Shown here: piece by piece, positions 21,075 to 32,928 of the stretch
How positions within the stretch are numbered: the first letter of the stretch is position 1
Layout: every line of letters begins with the position of its first letter
Assembly (NCBI GenBank): GCA_032718865.1
Contig: JALUTQ010000035.1
Coordinates: forward strand, 620,001 to 684,000
Reading direction: 5' to 3'
From: Tilletia caries
Taxonomy: Eukaryota; Basidiomycota; Exobasidiomycetes; Tilletiales; Tilletiaceae
DNA length: 64,000 nt
Made by a program: the position numbers and the translations under genes
The notes under the pieces: model-generated
Database searches by the model: none
What the model was told of the DNA's origin: nothing
Seen by the model: the letters and a program-made list of their open reading frames with translations, nothing else

Positions 21075-23208
21075 ATGAACCCGACCTTCCACCACGGCCA
21101 CAGCGGGCCGAACCCAAACCCAGTGTTCAGAAGGAGACATCTCAAGGCGTCCGCATCGCTGTCCTCAAGCTCGGTCGCCAGCGGAGCAGGAGGGTCGGGC
21201 ACTGGTCTGATCTTGCCTACCTCCTCATCTTCCCACCGAGCGCCGCCGACGTCGCAGGATCATCTCGCAGGACCGAACATGTTGACCAAGAAGCGCAACT
21301 GGACACCGTCCTATCCCGTCCTCCCACCCGACTTCAACGGCAATTTCGTCGTGGGAGCCGGCGGTAGCAGCGGTAATGGAAGCGCGGCCAGTAGCGGCTT
21401 CCACCAGATGACTGGCCCTTCGTCAGGGTCAGGTGGTGCGACAGCTGCAGCGATTTATGGCCTTCCTACCGCCAATATCCCCCTGCCATCGTCCCGGGCC
21501 GACGCGGCCTATGCCGATCATACTCAACAGCAGCACCTGCAAGGACTGGGAGAGTCGACTTACGCTTCGGCTCACGCGACCTTCAGCGCGACACAGTCAG
21601 GCACAGCTCTGAATTCCACAGCACGTCTACATCAACAAAGCCAACAGCACCAGCAGTCCCAAGCTAACTTTCCACAAGAGGAACACACCGATGGACCCGC
21701 GCCAAAACGGAGAAAAGGTGTCGCCGGTGCGATCATCGATGGAGCTCTCAGCGCGGCCATCGGGACTCTCGCAGCGGGTCTGACCGCTTGGTCGCTTTAC
21801 TCGACCTGGGGTCAGCGGGCGGAGCATGCAGCGAGAGAGGAGCTGATGCATGACGAGCGAAGCCCTGCTCCTGGTCAAGGCAGGAGAGTAGAGCGGGCCG
21901 AGGGAGAAGAGGAACAAAGGAGGAGGAGGGGTGAACGATTGCAGTCGCCTGTTGTGGGACCGCACGAAGAACCGCCACCTCCCTATCACGATGTAAGTGC
22001 ATCTCCAGATCTGGTCGTACACTTCGCATATACATCTTATGCTGATCAAGCGGAATGTCTCGTTCCCTGACTGCGCATCTCATCTTTACCTTGTTTTGAA
22101 ATAGGATCTCTCACTCTCAACCCCTGCTTCGCCCGGCGGCAGAGGAGGCGGCGGACCTTCTCGCTCTGGTGTCCGACAAACACCCATCTACATCTCAGGT
22201 CAGCGCAGAAAGACACGACCCAATTACCGCTCCTACCGTTCCATGCGGACTGGCAATCTGGCAGGCGATGCGGGTTCAAACTCTGGCGCGAGTACCCCAA
22301 ATCGACCAGGTATGTTCTCGCAGCGGCAGAGCTTCAGCCAGGCGGGCATGTCATCGGAACTCTCCTTAGGGTCGGCTCCACATTCTGTTCCTCCGCCTAT
22401 CCCTGCTCCGATCGAGCCCGTCACCGCGGTCAAAGGCGAGGGGGATGACGACGACGACGATGCCTTCATGCGGGTCAACACTAATCTTGCTTCGCTCATT
22501 GCTGAGGGACAGGCCGCGCTCAACGCACCGGTCGACGATGACATGAACGACGACGACGAGGACGAGCATCTGCCGGCGTTGATGAACCCTGCGATGCATA
22601 CACCACTACACGCTACGACGAGAATGCCTCGTGGCGGAGGTATCTTTGGTCATCCTCAACAGCAACAGCAGCACCAGTTCTCGGCACGGGCGGCACCGAA
22701 TTTCGATTTCAACTTTGGAAATCGAAGCGAGGGGCCGCGATCCCATTTTACTCCGGGAGGGTCATCGACATCGGCGGCCTTGGGTACGGGTTTCCAAACG
22801 CCTCCATCAACCTCACCCTTTGTCTTCTCCGGTGGAGGAGGAGGCAACCGTGGCGGTGACGGCGGCGTTGGAGGGATGACAACACCACCGCGAGGCTATC
22901 TCCAACAAGGTCAGCGGTCTTCGCACCTCCCCCGGCCGTCACCCGGCAATCCTGCGAGTCCGTACGCGCGGGGATCCACGGGCCCGTCGCGAGCTGCCGG
23001 CTCAGGATCAGGCCCAAGCTCGGCCTCAGGCGGTCTGTTGCTGCATCGTCGGACGGCCGGCGCTGCTAGAGGGCGGAGTGCTGGCAACACCCCACAATCT
23101 GCTTCTCGTGCGGCTGCCAGTGGAAGTGGCAAAGGTGGGAGGCAGGTCACCAGTCCGGATCTGTACGGGTCGGACATCGGACGACGCGAGCGACCGCGAT
23201 GGGCGTAA
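21075..23208 (+). CDS. Low-complexity protein with one hydrophobic segment
   Basis: Exons 21075-21992 and 22105-23208 (intron 112 nt); 673 aa. The frame is open further upstream but ATG 21075 has a clean context. The N-terminal half is Ser/Gly/Gln-rich. A basic KRRK is followed by GVAGAIIDGALSAAIGTLAAGL (about residues 218-245), which could be a membrane segment or amphipathic helix. Then come an Arg/Glu-rich coil, EPPPPYHD, an acidic GEGDDDDDDAF stretch and a Gly/Ser/Pro-rich tail ending GRRERPRWA. I do not recognise the family; a nuclear-envelope or scaffold role is only a guess. Confidence 0.75.
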
Positions 23209-23654
23209 CGTCAAGCGGCTTTGACCCTTCATGCCTCATACATCATTATCCTGTTGCACCTCTGCTCCAATGCGGCCTTATTTGTCAGGCACCGACTTCA
23301 ATCTGTATCGTCCAGGACCGCTTCGAAAGACTGCGACACGCTTTTCGGATTACGTCGCTCTAGATGCTTGCTCGTTCGCTCTTCTGCCCTTCAACTCGAA
23401 TCACTACATACTCAGTTCGGTTCGACTTTCCATCACCATCCCTCTGGCCATCAGCGCTTCAGCCTGAGATTCGGCTTCGCAGACACAGTTCACGCACTCT
23501 TTGCCTACTTTACCCATCTCTTATAATACCATACTCGTAGCGATTTGGATGTGCGCACGATCGAAGAGAAAGAGAAGAGAAAGATTTGTCTGCATTCTCG
23601 GAGCGGATAAAGAACACAGGGAGAAGGACAACATTAGGAGTGCCGCGCTGCTTC
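23209..23654. other. Intergenic
   Basis: 3' region of the preceding gene; short frames only. Confidence 0.45.
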
Positions 23655-24179
23655 TTATTGCCTTACTATTATTAATAGCTCTGCTTCTAGCCTTGCCAGC
23701 GCTGCACTTTGCTGTCTTTCAGGCTGTCCTCCGAACCAAAGCGGCTGCTGCGCCGCTTCCCTTTCCAGCGTCGGAAGTCGCTCCACGAGGTGGTTCCAAT
23801 TGGCAGCGTGAATCTCTGCTCCGAACAGTTAAGGTCGAGCTCAATGAATGTCAGATGTACATGTCACTGGAAGGTTGCTTGCTGAACATGTGTACACTCA
23901 CCGAACACCTGGTCCAGATGGACTCCGCTCCGACTACTGGTAGGGCTCCTGCTCGCTATTTGAGCTGCAGGGCACCCAGAATGAGCGTGTCAAAGGTCTG
24001 ATCGAAGACGTCTAGACTTCATGCGTGACGATCGGTGCACTCACAGTACATAGTATAGAAGGCTGAGCCAGAGTTGGGCAGGAAGGGAAGATCGCTTTCG
24101 GCAGAGGTGCAGAGTCTGCTCCTGTGGTGAGCAGGAGCAGAAGGCAAGGAAGAAGAAGCAGGGGTTGAGGATAGAACAT
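23655..24179 (-). pseudogene. Decayed paralogue of the small secreted-protein gene
   Basis: Exon 1 (24179-24045) encodes MFYPQPLLLLPCLLLLLTTG and then SAPLPKAIFPS, a signal peptide parallel to the gene at 24869-25434, followed by the same GTGAGTGCACCGATCGT donor region. The equivalent of exon 2 (23964-23902) starts LK and meets a TAG. A later block encodes EIHAANWNHLVERLPTLERE, similar in position to DIHRGNYYRLQDALG of the intact gene, and ends at TAA 23655. The in-frame stop indicates loss of function. Confidence 0.65.
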
Positions 24180-24868
24180 TCTTTCTTGGAGGTAGTTGTG
24201 ACATTGGTGACAGCAGAGGATGCGCAGCACAGCGAGCTGTAATGTAGAAGAAGAGATTGAGGAGTATGTCAAGCACGAGGGGAAATCATGAATCAGTATG
24301 GACAGCCTGCCCGTATGTATACCGTTACTGTACCAAGCGAAGATGTCAGTATTGGTTCATCTGTGAACGTGCGCGATAACGTTTTGTGGGTCTTTGATTG
24401 TTTGCAAAGTATAGAAGCGTCGAAGCGTTCTGGATTCTGGAAGCGTTCTAAATGTCTAAATGAGAAATCAGCAACGTAACGGAGATTTGTGTGATCAAAT
24501 GCTTCGCTCTGCATGCTGATCAAGGGAAAGATACCGACGATGAGCGGAAGGCTCCAGGTGATGCACGCCAGTGTTGGCTTGCGAAAGACGTTGGCGAATG
24601 AGGAACGCTTGTTTTCCGGCGCATCCAGTGAGAATGCAGTGTAATAAGTAATGCTCTCATCATCACATATCACACCAAGAACGAAAAATGAGCAAGAAAG
24701 TTCAAGGTGCGACGTTTCTGGAACAGCCGCAGGATGGCAAAGAAAAGGAACAGAGTCGAAGAGGGAAGGCAGAGCTCCGCCTGTGTTTTTGAGGAGGGAT
24801 AGGGAGAAGGAGGGATTCGTGAATTCTTGTTATTCATACCCCTTCTTGCGAAGACAGCTTCAAGCGCT
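24180..24868. other. Intergenic between secreted-protein paralogues
   Basis: It contains the upstream region of the decayed copy (minus strand), with a TATA-like GGTATACATACGGGC near 24313 that parallels the one at 25561. The 3' region of the intact copy lies at the right. Confidence 0.5.
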
Positions 24869-25434
24869 TCAAGCCCCCCCGAGAGGTCGCAACATCTCTG
24901 CATGGATTTTCGACAACTTCCTGTAAGCCTCTTCATATTGTTTTACCAGCGGCCACACCTGTCGATTCCATTCCTCGGGCGTCAAATTGAGCTCATTGCT
25001 CGGCCACCCTAACCTGCCCAGTGCATCCTGGAGACGGTAGTAGTTGCCTCGGTGGATATCTGGTCCGCGCGATCGAAGGTCAGATCCTGTAACCTAATAC
25101 TGTAGTTGAAGGATTACTTCATGCTGGACATGTGAACACTCACCGAAATCGTGTTGAAGAGCACTGAGTCTTAATATGATTGGATGGACCCCAGGTAAGT
25201 CTCCTGCACCTGCACGGACTTCAAGCTGCACATCACGACAACATACAATCGTAAGTGTCAGATCGAAGGTAGCCAAACATCAGACGAGACGATCGGTGCA
25301 CTCACATTAGGCGCCTGGGACAGGTTCGGGCCGGAGAGACTGCTCGTCTCCGGCAAAGGCAAAGGCGCAGCGACGGCTCCTATGGGGAGAAGGAGCAGAA
25401 GAGGAAGGAGGAGGAGGTGGCGAGCGTAGAACAT
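24869..25434 (-). CDS. Small secreted protein (142 aa)
   Basis: Exons 25434-25306, 25225-25144 and 25086-24869, all GT-AG and in phase. The N-terminus MFYARHLLLLPLLLLLPIGA is a strong signal peptide, cleaved probably after VAA. The mature ~118 residues have no cysteine-rich pattern; they contain SDLRSRGPDIHRGNYYRLQD and then LTPEEWNRQVWPLVKQYEE, predicted helical. It is unrecognised; small secreted proteins of this kind are often candidate effectors or surface proteins, but nothing here proves a role. A decayed paralogue lies 690 bp downstream in the same orientation. Confidence 0.75.
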
Positions 25435-25560
25435 TGTTGTTGATGTAGATGTGGTGGCTTGTGAAATCAAGAAGAGTGCACCACGTCGAGCTGTAGAAGG
25501 AACGGAGAGTCTATGGAAGATGGGGAGGCAAAGCTTGGGGTCAGCATGGACACCCCGCCC

Positions 25561-25570
25561 GTATATATAC
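25561..25570 (-). promoter_or_regulatory. TATA box of the small secreted-protein gene
   Basis: GTATATATAC within GGGTATATATACGGGCGGG on the minus strand, 127 bp before ATG 25434; a diverged copy precedes the decayed paralogue. Confidence 0.55.
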
Positions 25571-25667
25571 CCTTTCGCCGCTTAAACGCTTCACCGTCCA
25601 CGGTCCAACAACGATGCGAGACTCAAGCTGATTGAGAAGCACCGGGGCGTATCCTTGAAATGAGAGC

Positions 25668-25899
25668 AGTTGAAAGGGCGTGCTCGGGATGAGACGCTAC
25701 GTGGAGGTACGCTCGGAGGGAAAAGGGTGACAGCAAGGGGAAGGTATCGAAGAGCTTCATGAATGTATCCTCCTCGCACTCTCCTTCACGCAATCAGACA
25801 GACACACACCTTGAGCCAAGAATACTGGTCAGAGGTACGTCTGAGATTGCCCTACTCCCTGAACCTCTGCGCGCTAGTACGGAGGACCGTTACTCAACT
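25668..25899 (+). repeat. 5' LTR of the copia element
   Basis: 232 bp, direct repeat of 31948-32180. Confidence 0.93.
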
Positions 25900-25940
25900 T
25901 GGTAGCTCCGCCTCGTCCCCTACAGAGACTCTATCCAAAA

Positions 25941-27786
25941 ATGTCCACTCACGGTTCGACGAACCTTCTCAATCCCGCCTCCGCTGGCGATGACACCTCT
26001 GCGCAGCGAGAACCCACGCTGGCAGACATCTACAAGGCGGTCATGGACATCGGCCACCGGGTCACCGTCGTTGAACAAGAACTTGCGGCCCAGAAGAACC
26101 TGAGCTCGATCCGCCCTGGAGAGGGCAGCGTCTTCGGGACTCCTCCCACCCAGACCGCCGCCGGTACCGCTTCTCAGGAGGTACGTTTCGGCTCGGACCT
26201 TCAGACGGCCTTGGGCCTAACCCCCACCGGCCCGACAAATTTTCCTCCAAGCAGGCCGGTCCGGGGGTCCATACGGCCTGACCCCGACGGTCACGGAGAA
26301 CGAGAAGCGCCACGCCCGCGCTCGACCCAGTATGGGTGTCTCCGGGTTCCCACTTCCACCACAGGCGAGCCCAACGGCATATCGCGGTCAGCTCAGCCTT
26401 CAGTCGTACGCAAGGCCGGCCCCGACTCCCTACCGATCTGCGCCTCGTGATTCCGACCCTACGATGAAGGGAATCAAAGAAGACCTCTTTGTCATCCACC
26501 AGGACTACGTGCGGTCGACGAAGCCGGAATGGACGGAGGAGCAGGTCTATCGTGAGGCTACGCAGAAGACTGCCGAAGATTACCTCGCTATGAGGAAGCG
26601 GGCGATCGAGGAGACACTTGCCGGCACTGTTGCTCCGGCCAAGACAGCCTCGCATCACCAAGACTCTGGTCGCACCTACCGCCGCGTCAACTGGGACATG
26701 GTCAAGATCATCACCAAGCTCGGTATGGACAACTGGTCCGACTGGCGTTCGAGCTTGTACAGTCTCCTCGGCACTGTACCCGGCGCTATCGGCATACTCG
26801 AGGGAACCATCTTCGGACCGCTATATCTCGGCCCGAATGACTTCACCTCGCACCCTGACTACGACGAGGCTCTCGATTTGGAACTCGGCCAGGTCATACA
26901 ATCTTGCACCGAGCCGTCAGCCAAGTCCCTCCTTCTCAAGACGACCTCCGAGCAGGAGCTTCGTGGTAGCTTCTTTTACAGAGACCTCCGAAACTGGCTT
27001 GTCCCAAACCAGGGCTACGCAGCACTCAAGCTCATTGCAAAGATGGGCCGGCATCGGCAACGAGAAGAAGAATCAGTGCGCGAGTTCGGCGAACGTCTCC
27101 GGCGCTTCTACCTCGAGCTTCAATCTGCTGGAGAGAACCTCGACCAGACCAAGCAAGTCGGCTTCCTCCTCGCTGGGCTGCGCTTTCGGTTCCAGACCGT
27201 CAGGGACAGCGTCGTCTCCCGACAGGCAACAGGTGAGGTCTTCACCTTCGAGAAGGCCCTCCAGATTCTTGCGGAAACCGAAGAGTCGTTCGACGCATTC
27301 GATGATCGACGTCGCAACGCTCCTGCCACCCGATCTGTTCCCCCGCTGTCCCGACCGTCCGCCCACTTTGCCGAGCCTGACACCGAGGAGGATGGGTTCG
27401 ACACCGACCTCGACGATGAGGAGGTACAGGCTTTCGCAGCACACTTCGCAAGACAGTTCGTTGCGAGGCGAAAAGCAGGGTACGGTAAGCCGTTCACGGG
27501 AGCCTGCTTTGTGTGCAAGAAGACGGGACACCGTGCCGCGGAATGCCCGGAGAACCAAGAGGCGAAAGGTCAAGGACCACCTCATTCCGGTCCATCTCAT
27601 TCCGGATCAACAGCCCGGGCCCTCTCCGCCCTGACGCCAACGACCGTGGCTCACACCTGCGACAAGGACGATGGCAGGGCATCTTACGCCAATGGCATTC
27701 CAGCAATCGGCGCGTTCGAGGCGCAAGTGTGGGAAGATGAGCTCGATGCTCTCCCCTCGGCGCTGAACGTCATCACGTCCGCATAG
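25941..27786 (+). pseudogene. Copia gag-like polyprotein, frameshifted
   Basis: Starts ATG 25941 (MSTHGSTNLLNPAS). The frame shifts near the five-G run 26263-26267: removing one G joins SRPVRG to PYGLTPTVTENEK and then to the long frame ending at TAG 27786. The main part is the retrotransposon gag core (NWDMVKIITKLGMDNWSDWR, RRFYLELQSAGENLDQTKQ). It is followed by an acidic linker and one CCHC knuckle CFVCKKTGHRAAEC. A stop separates it from the protease frame that starts at about 27793. Confidence 0.85.
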
Positions 27787-27792
27787 GATAAC

Positions 27793-30700
27793 GTGGCGGT
27801 GCGGGAAACCCCCGTTCCGCCGCCCCCACCTCTACCAGGCGAAGCATGGCCGGTGCGCTGGATCCTTGATTCCGGCGCCACGCACCACTTCATCAACGAC
27901 GTCAACCTGCTGGAGGACGGTACCCTGACGAGGGACAGCAAGATGATCCGAATCGCCGATGGCAAGAAAATTGCGGCCACCCACCGGGGCTCCTTGACCA
28001 TGCGAGTCCGGACCACCCCTGTCCTCGTTATCACTCTCCATAATGTCTACGTCGTCCCGACGTTCCCGCACAATCTGCTGTCCGTACAGAGATTGAATCA
28101 AGCTGGTGTGGATGTCAATTTCCCACACACAGCCTCCACCACCCTGTTGATCAGCAACGGGTGTGAACACAGACTAGAACGCGACGCACACAGTGGTGCC
28201 ACTGTTGTGTTGTCTCGCCCATACGGGCCACATCGCGCTACCGGAGCGGTTATAGCGGTTCATGAGTGTGGTCTAAGGTGCTCTGCATCACCTCCGCATG
28301 GGCCGATCCTTATGCCGGGGCGCTCTGCATCACGTCCCGCCCCGTCCCCCTGTTACACCTCGGTGTATTCGCTCCACAGGGAAGGGGCACATCCCTCAGG
28401 TACGTCCTCACAGACCGTACCAGCTGCTAGATTGAGAACCCAAGATGACTCCTCTACCCCATGTTCCACAGAACACCTGACTGCCACGGTGGCAGCTCAG
28501 GAGGGCAAAGAAGGAGCGTCTGTGGGAGCAGCAGCGAAGGGGATAGGGGACATTGAGGTCGCAGAGAAGGGAGGGGATGAGGGTGGGACCGATGGAGGAA
28601 AGGGCGATCAGGCTGGTGAGGGGGGGGGACCAGGCACATCGTGCTCTTACGCAAGAGCGAATGGTCATTCGGTGGCATCAACGGTTCGCACACATGAGCT
28701 TCGGCTCCATTGCGCGACTCATTGGGCTCGGTGTCGAAGGACTGCGGCACCTCAACAAGAGTGCAGCTCTCCGCCTCGTGGACCGGGAGGATCGCTGCGA
28801 TGCGTGCGCGATCTCCAACCTGAAGGAGGCTTCCTTCAAGTCATCGACCTCTCGGGCCGACGACATCGGTGACCTCGCTCACTGCGATCTTTCGGGGCCG
28901 TATACAGGAAACAACGAGTATACGCACTGTCTTAGCACCCTGGACGACCATTCCCGAAAAGGATGGACGTTCCCGATCGCCGACAAGTCCAGCACAACAG
29001 TGACCAAGGTTCTACAGCGCTGGGCTCGTCAAGTGGAGACATATACCGAAAAGAAGATCAAGACTCTCCACACCGACAATGGTACGGAATTTGACAACAA
29101 TGCGATGGATTCCTGGGCTGCGAAGGAAGGAATCAGCTGGCGATGGACAGTACCAGGCTCCAGCGAGCAGAATGGGCGGGTGGAACGGTTTCAGGGGGTT
29201 ATACAAGAGCGTGGACGTGCGATGTTGACGGCGGCGCGGCTACCGATTGGTTTCTCGGTATGCGGCGTACTTGGTCAATCGCACGCCCCACCGCAGTCTC
29301 GGGTACCGGATCCCACAGGAGCTATGGTCCAAACAACCTGTCGACCTGACCATGCTTCGGACCTTCGGGTGTTTGTGCTGGACGATGCAAGATGCCCGAC
29401 ACCGTTCGGACGGGAAGCTGTCGGCCCGAGGCGTGCGTGGGACCTTCCTTGGCCTGTCGGAGGACCGGAAGGGATGGCTGGTGTACGTACCGTCAGACGT
29501 CACAAACCCCCTTCGATACAGCAGATCTGTTTTGTTCGATGAGACTCGGACATACGACGAAGGCCGGTCCCTCGACATCCTCCAACAGCACGCATCACGA
29601 CCCGACGACCATTTGGAGATGGTCCTTCCTTACCCACGACGTCGTCGGCGCCGCGTCGGGGAGGGGGAGAAGGCTCTCGATGTTCCTTCCGACTTGCGCG
29701 ACGACGAAGAACTGGGCGGCATCACAAGAGACGGCGAAGTTACCATCTCGACTCTCCCAGTTCCAAGCACTACGACAATGGACCCACTGGAGACGAACGA
29801 GGAGGAGCGGCACGAGGACGCGATGGAGCAGGAGGGGGTGTAAACGAGGAAAGGGGGGGCTAGTGATGCAGGAGGTGGTAATTGGAGAGAAAGACGAGGA
29901 TCTAGCGATGCAGAAAGGGGACATGGTGATGCAGGAGGGGGGGTACTTGGGGAGAAGAACGGGCTGGAAGAGGCGTTGGAGAATGGGGTGGCGCAGAAGG
30001 AGGTTCGGGTCGGAGATGAGGTGCATGAGAGAGGGAAAGGAGGATCTGTGGAGACGAGAGGGCAGGAGAGGGAGTCTGTGGGGAAAGCGGGTCAGGATGA
30101 TGTGGTGAAGGGCTTGGAGGATGATGGGAAACGGAAAGGGAAGATAAAGGGATCGAAACCCATGCGCAAGAGTCCGAGGCTGCACGATGTGCAAGCACTA
30201 GGAGCATCCCTACAGCTGCGCAAGTTTGATGACGAGTGGTCCAAGATCGAGCTGGTTGGTATCACGGAGTGCTCGGAGGTCGAAGGGATGGCACTGCTGG
30301 CAAGCCAAGGACGCGAGGCTCGGACACTAGACGGACAGCTTCTCGAGCCGACCACATTCGCTCAAGCACTGTCGCGCTCGGATAAGGACGAGTGGAAGGC
30401 GTCCATGGACGACGAGCACAAATCGCTAATCGAGATGGGTATTTGGGAGCTGTGCCACCCACCCCCGGCCGGAAACTCATTGGCTGCCGGTGGGTCTACA
30501 AGGTTAAGACGGACCCGGAGGGACGGGCGATTCGGAAGAAGTCTCGGCTGGTGGCGCAAGGGTTTACGCAGGTAGAAGGGATCGACTACGATGAGACGTT
30601 CGCTCCAGTGGCCAGGCTCAGCGCCCTACGGATGATGGTCACTTTGGCCATTCAGCTCAACCTCAGGCTCCACGGGATGGACGTCAAGACGGCGTATCTC

Positions 30701-31972
30701 AATGGGGAATTCGACGTCGACATCTACATGCGACAGCCCCCTGGGTATGACGACGGATCAGGGAGGGTGTGCCGTTTGCTCCGGACCCTCTACGGGCTCA
30801 AACAATCCGGGCGGTATTGGTATCACACGCTGCGCGACAAGCTCCTTGAGGCAAGCTTCAAACAGCTGAAGAGCGAGCCATGTCTTTTCCACAAGACTAC
30901 GAGTCAAGGCCCAGTCATCATCCTCATCTACGTCGACGACGTGGCGATCGCAGCGCCAACAGAGGAGATGATCAACGAGATCAAAACGCAATTCACTTCC
31001 TGGTTCAAGATGACGGACAACGGCCCATTGACGTCGATGCTCGGGATCCGGATCAACAGATCAAAGTGCGGCCGGATTGCGACGATGAGCCAAACTGGCT
31101 ATGTTGACCAGATCCTTCAGCGGTATGGAATGGCCGAATGCAAACCCTCCGACACACCAATGGCAGAGGCTTCCAAACACCTCCGGCCCAGAGAGGGAAC
31201 GGCCGCCACAACGCAGGAACGACACTACTTCGCGGGCCTAATCGGATGTCTGCTGTGGCTTGCACAGGGCACGAGAATGTACATCGCGTTCCAGGTTGGA
31301 AAGCTGGCGCGCTTTATGGCAAACCCCTCCGAAGAACACGTAGCGGCAGCAAAGAGGGTCCTGCGATACCTCGCGGGGACACGGGAACTTGGGCTCCGCT
31401 TCCGGCACAGCGAGCTCGCTCAGCTGGTCGGGTATTCTGACTCGGACCATGGCGCCGACCCGACCACTAGACGGAGTGTCACTGGCTACGTCTTTTACCT
31501 CTATGGAAACCCCGTCACCTGGAGGTCGAAACTTCAAGACACGGTCTCGATATCATCGACCGAAGCCGAGTACATTGCGCTGTCGGAGGCGACAAGGGAA
31601 GCTATCTGGGCGGTACAGCTGTTAGAGGAGCTATGCCTTCGGGTACGGGAGCCAGTGGATATGTTTACCGACAACACTGGGGCAGAAGCGCTCGCACGGA
31701 ACCCAGGGTCCCATCATCGCACAAAGCATATCGGCATTCACCATCATCTCGTTCGTGACAGTAACAACGACAGCACGATCAAGGTCCAAAGGGTACACAC
31801 CGACGATAACCCAGCCGACCTCCTCACAAAGACGGTCACATTCGCAAGGCTCACCTCGGGGAGGAAGCAGCTGGGGCTGGGGTCAACGGCACTGGTAGCC
31901 GAGTTCGATTGTTTCTGGGCGGCGCTCACCGCGAGCACGGGAGGGGGAGTTGAAAGGGCGTGCTCGGGATGA
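27793..31972 (+). pseudogene. Copia pol (protease, integrase, RT, RNase H) with frameshifts
   Basis: The protease site DSGATHHF is at about 27868. A frame change near 28630 leads to the pre-integrase WHQRFAHMSFGSI region and the integrase core (HCDLSGPYTG, LHTDNGTEFDN, SSEQNGRVERF). A second change near 29250 continues into YLVNRTPHRSLGY. TAA 29841 closes that frame; another frame from ~29976 leads to a further change near 30480. After that the reverse transcriptase is intact (KSRLVAQGFTQVEG, DVKTAYLNGEFD, LYGLKQSGRYWY, IYVDDVAIAA) and is followed by RNase H (VGYSDSDHGAD, SISSTEAEYIALSEA). At least four disruptions mean it cannot make a full polyprotein as written. Confidence 0.9.
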
Positions 31973-32180
31973 GACGCTACGTGGAGGTACGCTCGGAGGG
32001 AAAAAGGGTGACAGCAAGGGGAAGGTATCGAAGAGCTTCATGAATGTATCCTCCTAGCACTCTCCTTCACGCAATCAGACAGACACACACCTTGAGCCAA
32101 GAATACTGGTCAGAGGTACGTCTGAGATTGCCCTACTCCCTGAACCTCTGCGCGCTAGTACGGAGGACCGTTACTCAACT
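31948..32180 (+). repeat. 3' LTR of the copia element
   Basis: 233 bp, direct repeat of 25668-25899; one extra A and one C-to-A change. Confidence 0.93.
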
Positions 32181-32185
32181 AGAGC

Positions 32186-32928
32186 CGAGTCCGGGGCGTA
32201 TCCTTAGAATGAGAGCCGAGGCGACTGAGACGAAATGTCGTCCGCAAGAATGCGTTGCCATGCGCCCTGCTTCTTCTCCGCCAAATCCGTCCCTTACATG
32301 TACAATGTACATACATATGAGCGACGGCGACTGTGACAAGAAGGGAGAGGAAAGAAGAAGGAGGAAGCGCGCGTGGAACGTTTGTTGAGGTGGAAAACAG
32401 TTTGTTCAGCCAAAGGGTTTGGATCAGCAGCCGAGAAGCACAACCCTTCAATGCATCTCTCGTCTATCCATGCGGTTACGCATCTCATGCTACTTCCGAA
32501 GCCGTCCACCCGTCTCTTGTGGCTGCAAGAAGGAGCCGCCTCTGTCGGGTTGAGGATGAAACGTATGGCCGCAGCAGCAAACACGAAGAGCGGTAGCAAG
32601 AATTCAGCACGCACGACGTGCAAAGCGAGAGACAAAGCGAGGAGGAAGACGACGTGTATTTACGTACCAGCCGTCGGCCGGAAAAGGGGGAGCAAGAAAT
32701 ACAGAAACAAAGGGTGGGGGCGTCGTTGAGGCGTTGAGGTTCGGTGAGGCGGTTGAAGAGCTTGAGAGGTAATCGAATTTCGGGGGTTTGAAAGAACCAC
32801 CTTGTTAACGTAGAGTGTCCGTAGTTGATGCAATGTATAGATGTGCATGGAGATTGTGACGAGAAGGGGTGGCACCGCGAGAAGGGGAAATTTGAAAGCA
32901 GAGAGCGGTGGAAAAGGAGCCGTGAATA
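32186..32928. other. Intergenic right of the copia element
   Basis: The first ~35 bp repeat the left flank of the element (CCGGGGCGTATCCTT then GAATGAGAGC). The rest is the downstream region of the channel gene; no supported gene. A minus-strand frame (32635-32294) begins hydrophobic but lacks other support. Confidence 0.45.

Larger units (their letters stand above)
25668..32180 (+). mobile_element. Ty1/copia LTR retrotransposon, complete
   Basis: 6513 bp. LTRs 25668-25899 and 31948-32180 begin AGTTGA and end TCAACT; a 5-bp duplication AGAGC flanks it (25663-25667 and 32181-32185). Order: gag-like frame with a zinc knuckle, protease, integrase, reverse transcriptase, RNase H, which is the copia order. 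A polypurine tract GGGAGGGGG precedes the 3' LTR. The LTRs differ by one indel and one substitution, so insertion was recent, yet the coding region has several frameshifts. Confidence 0.95.

Noticed and set aside
32294..32635. Minus-strand frame beginning with a hydrophobic stretch
   Set aside because: No second supporting feature, no splice partners, TTG start; probably chance.
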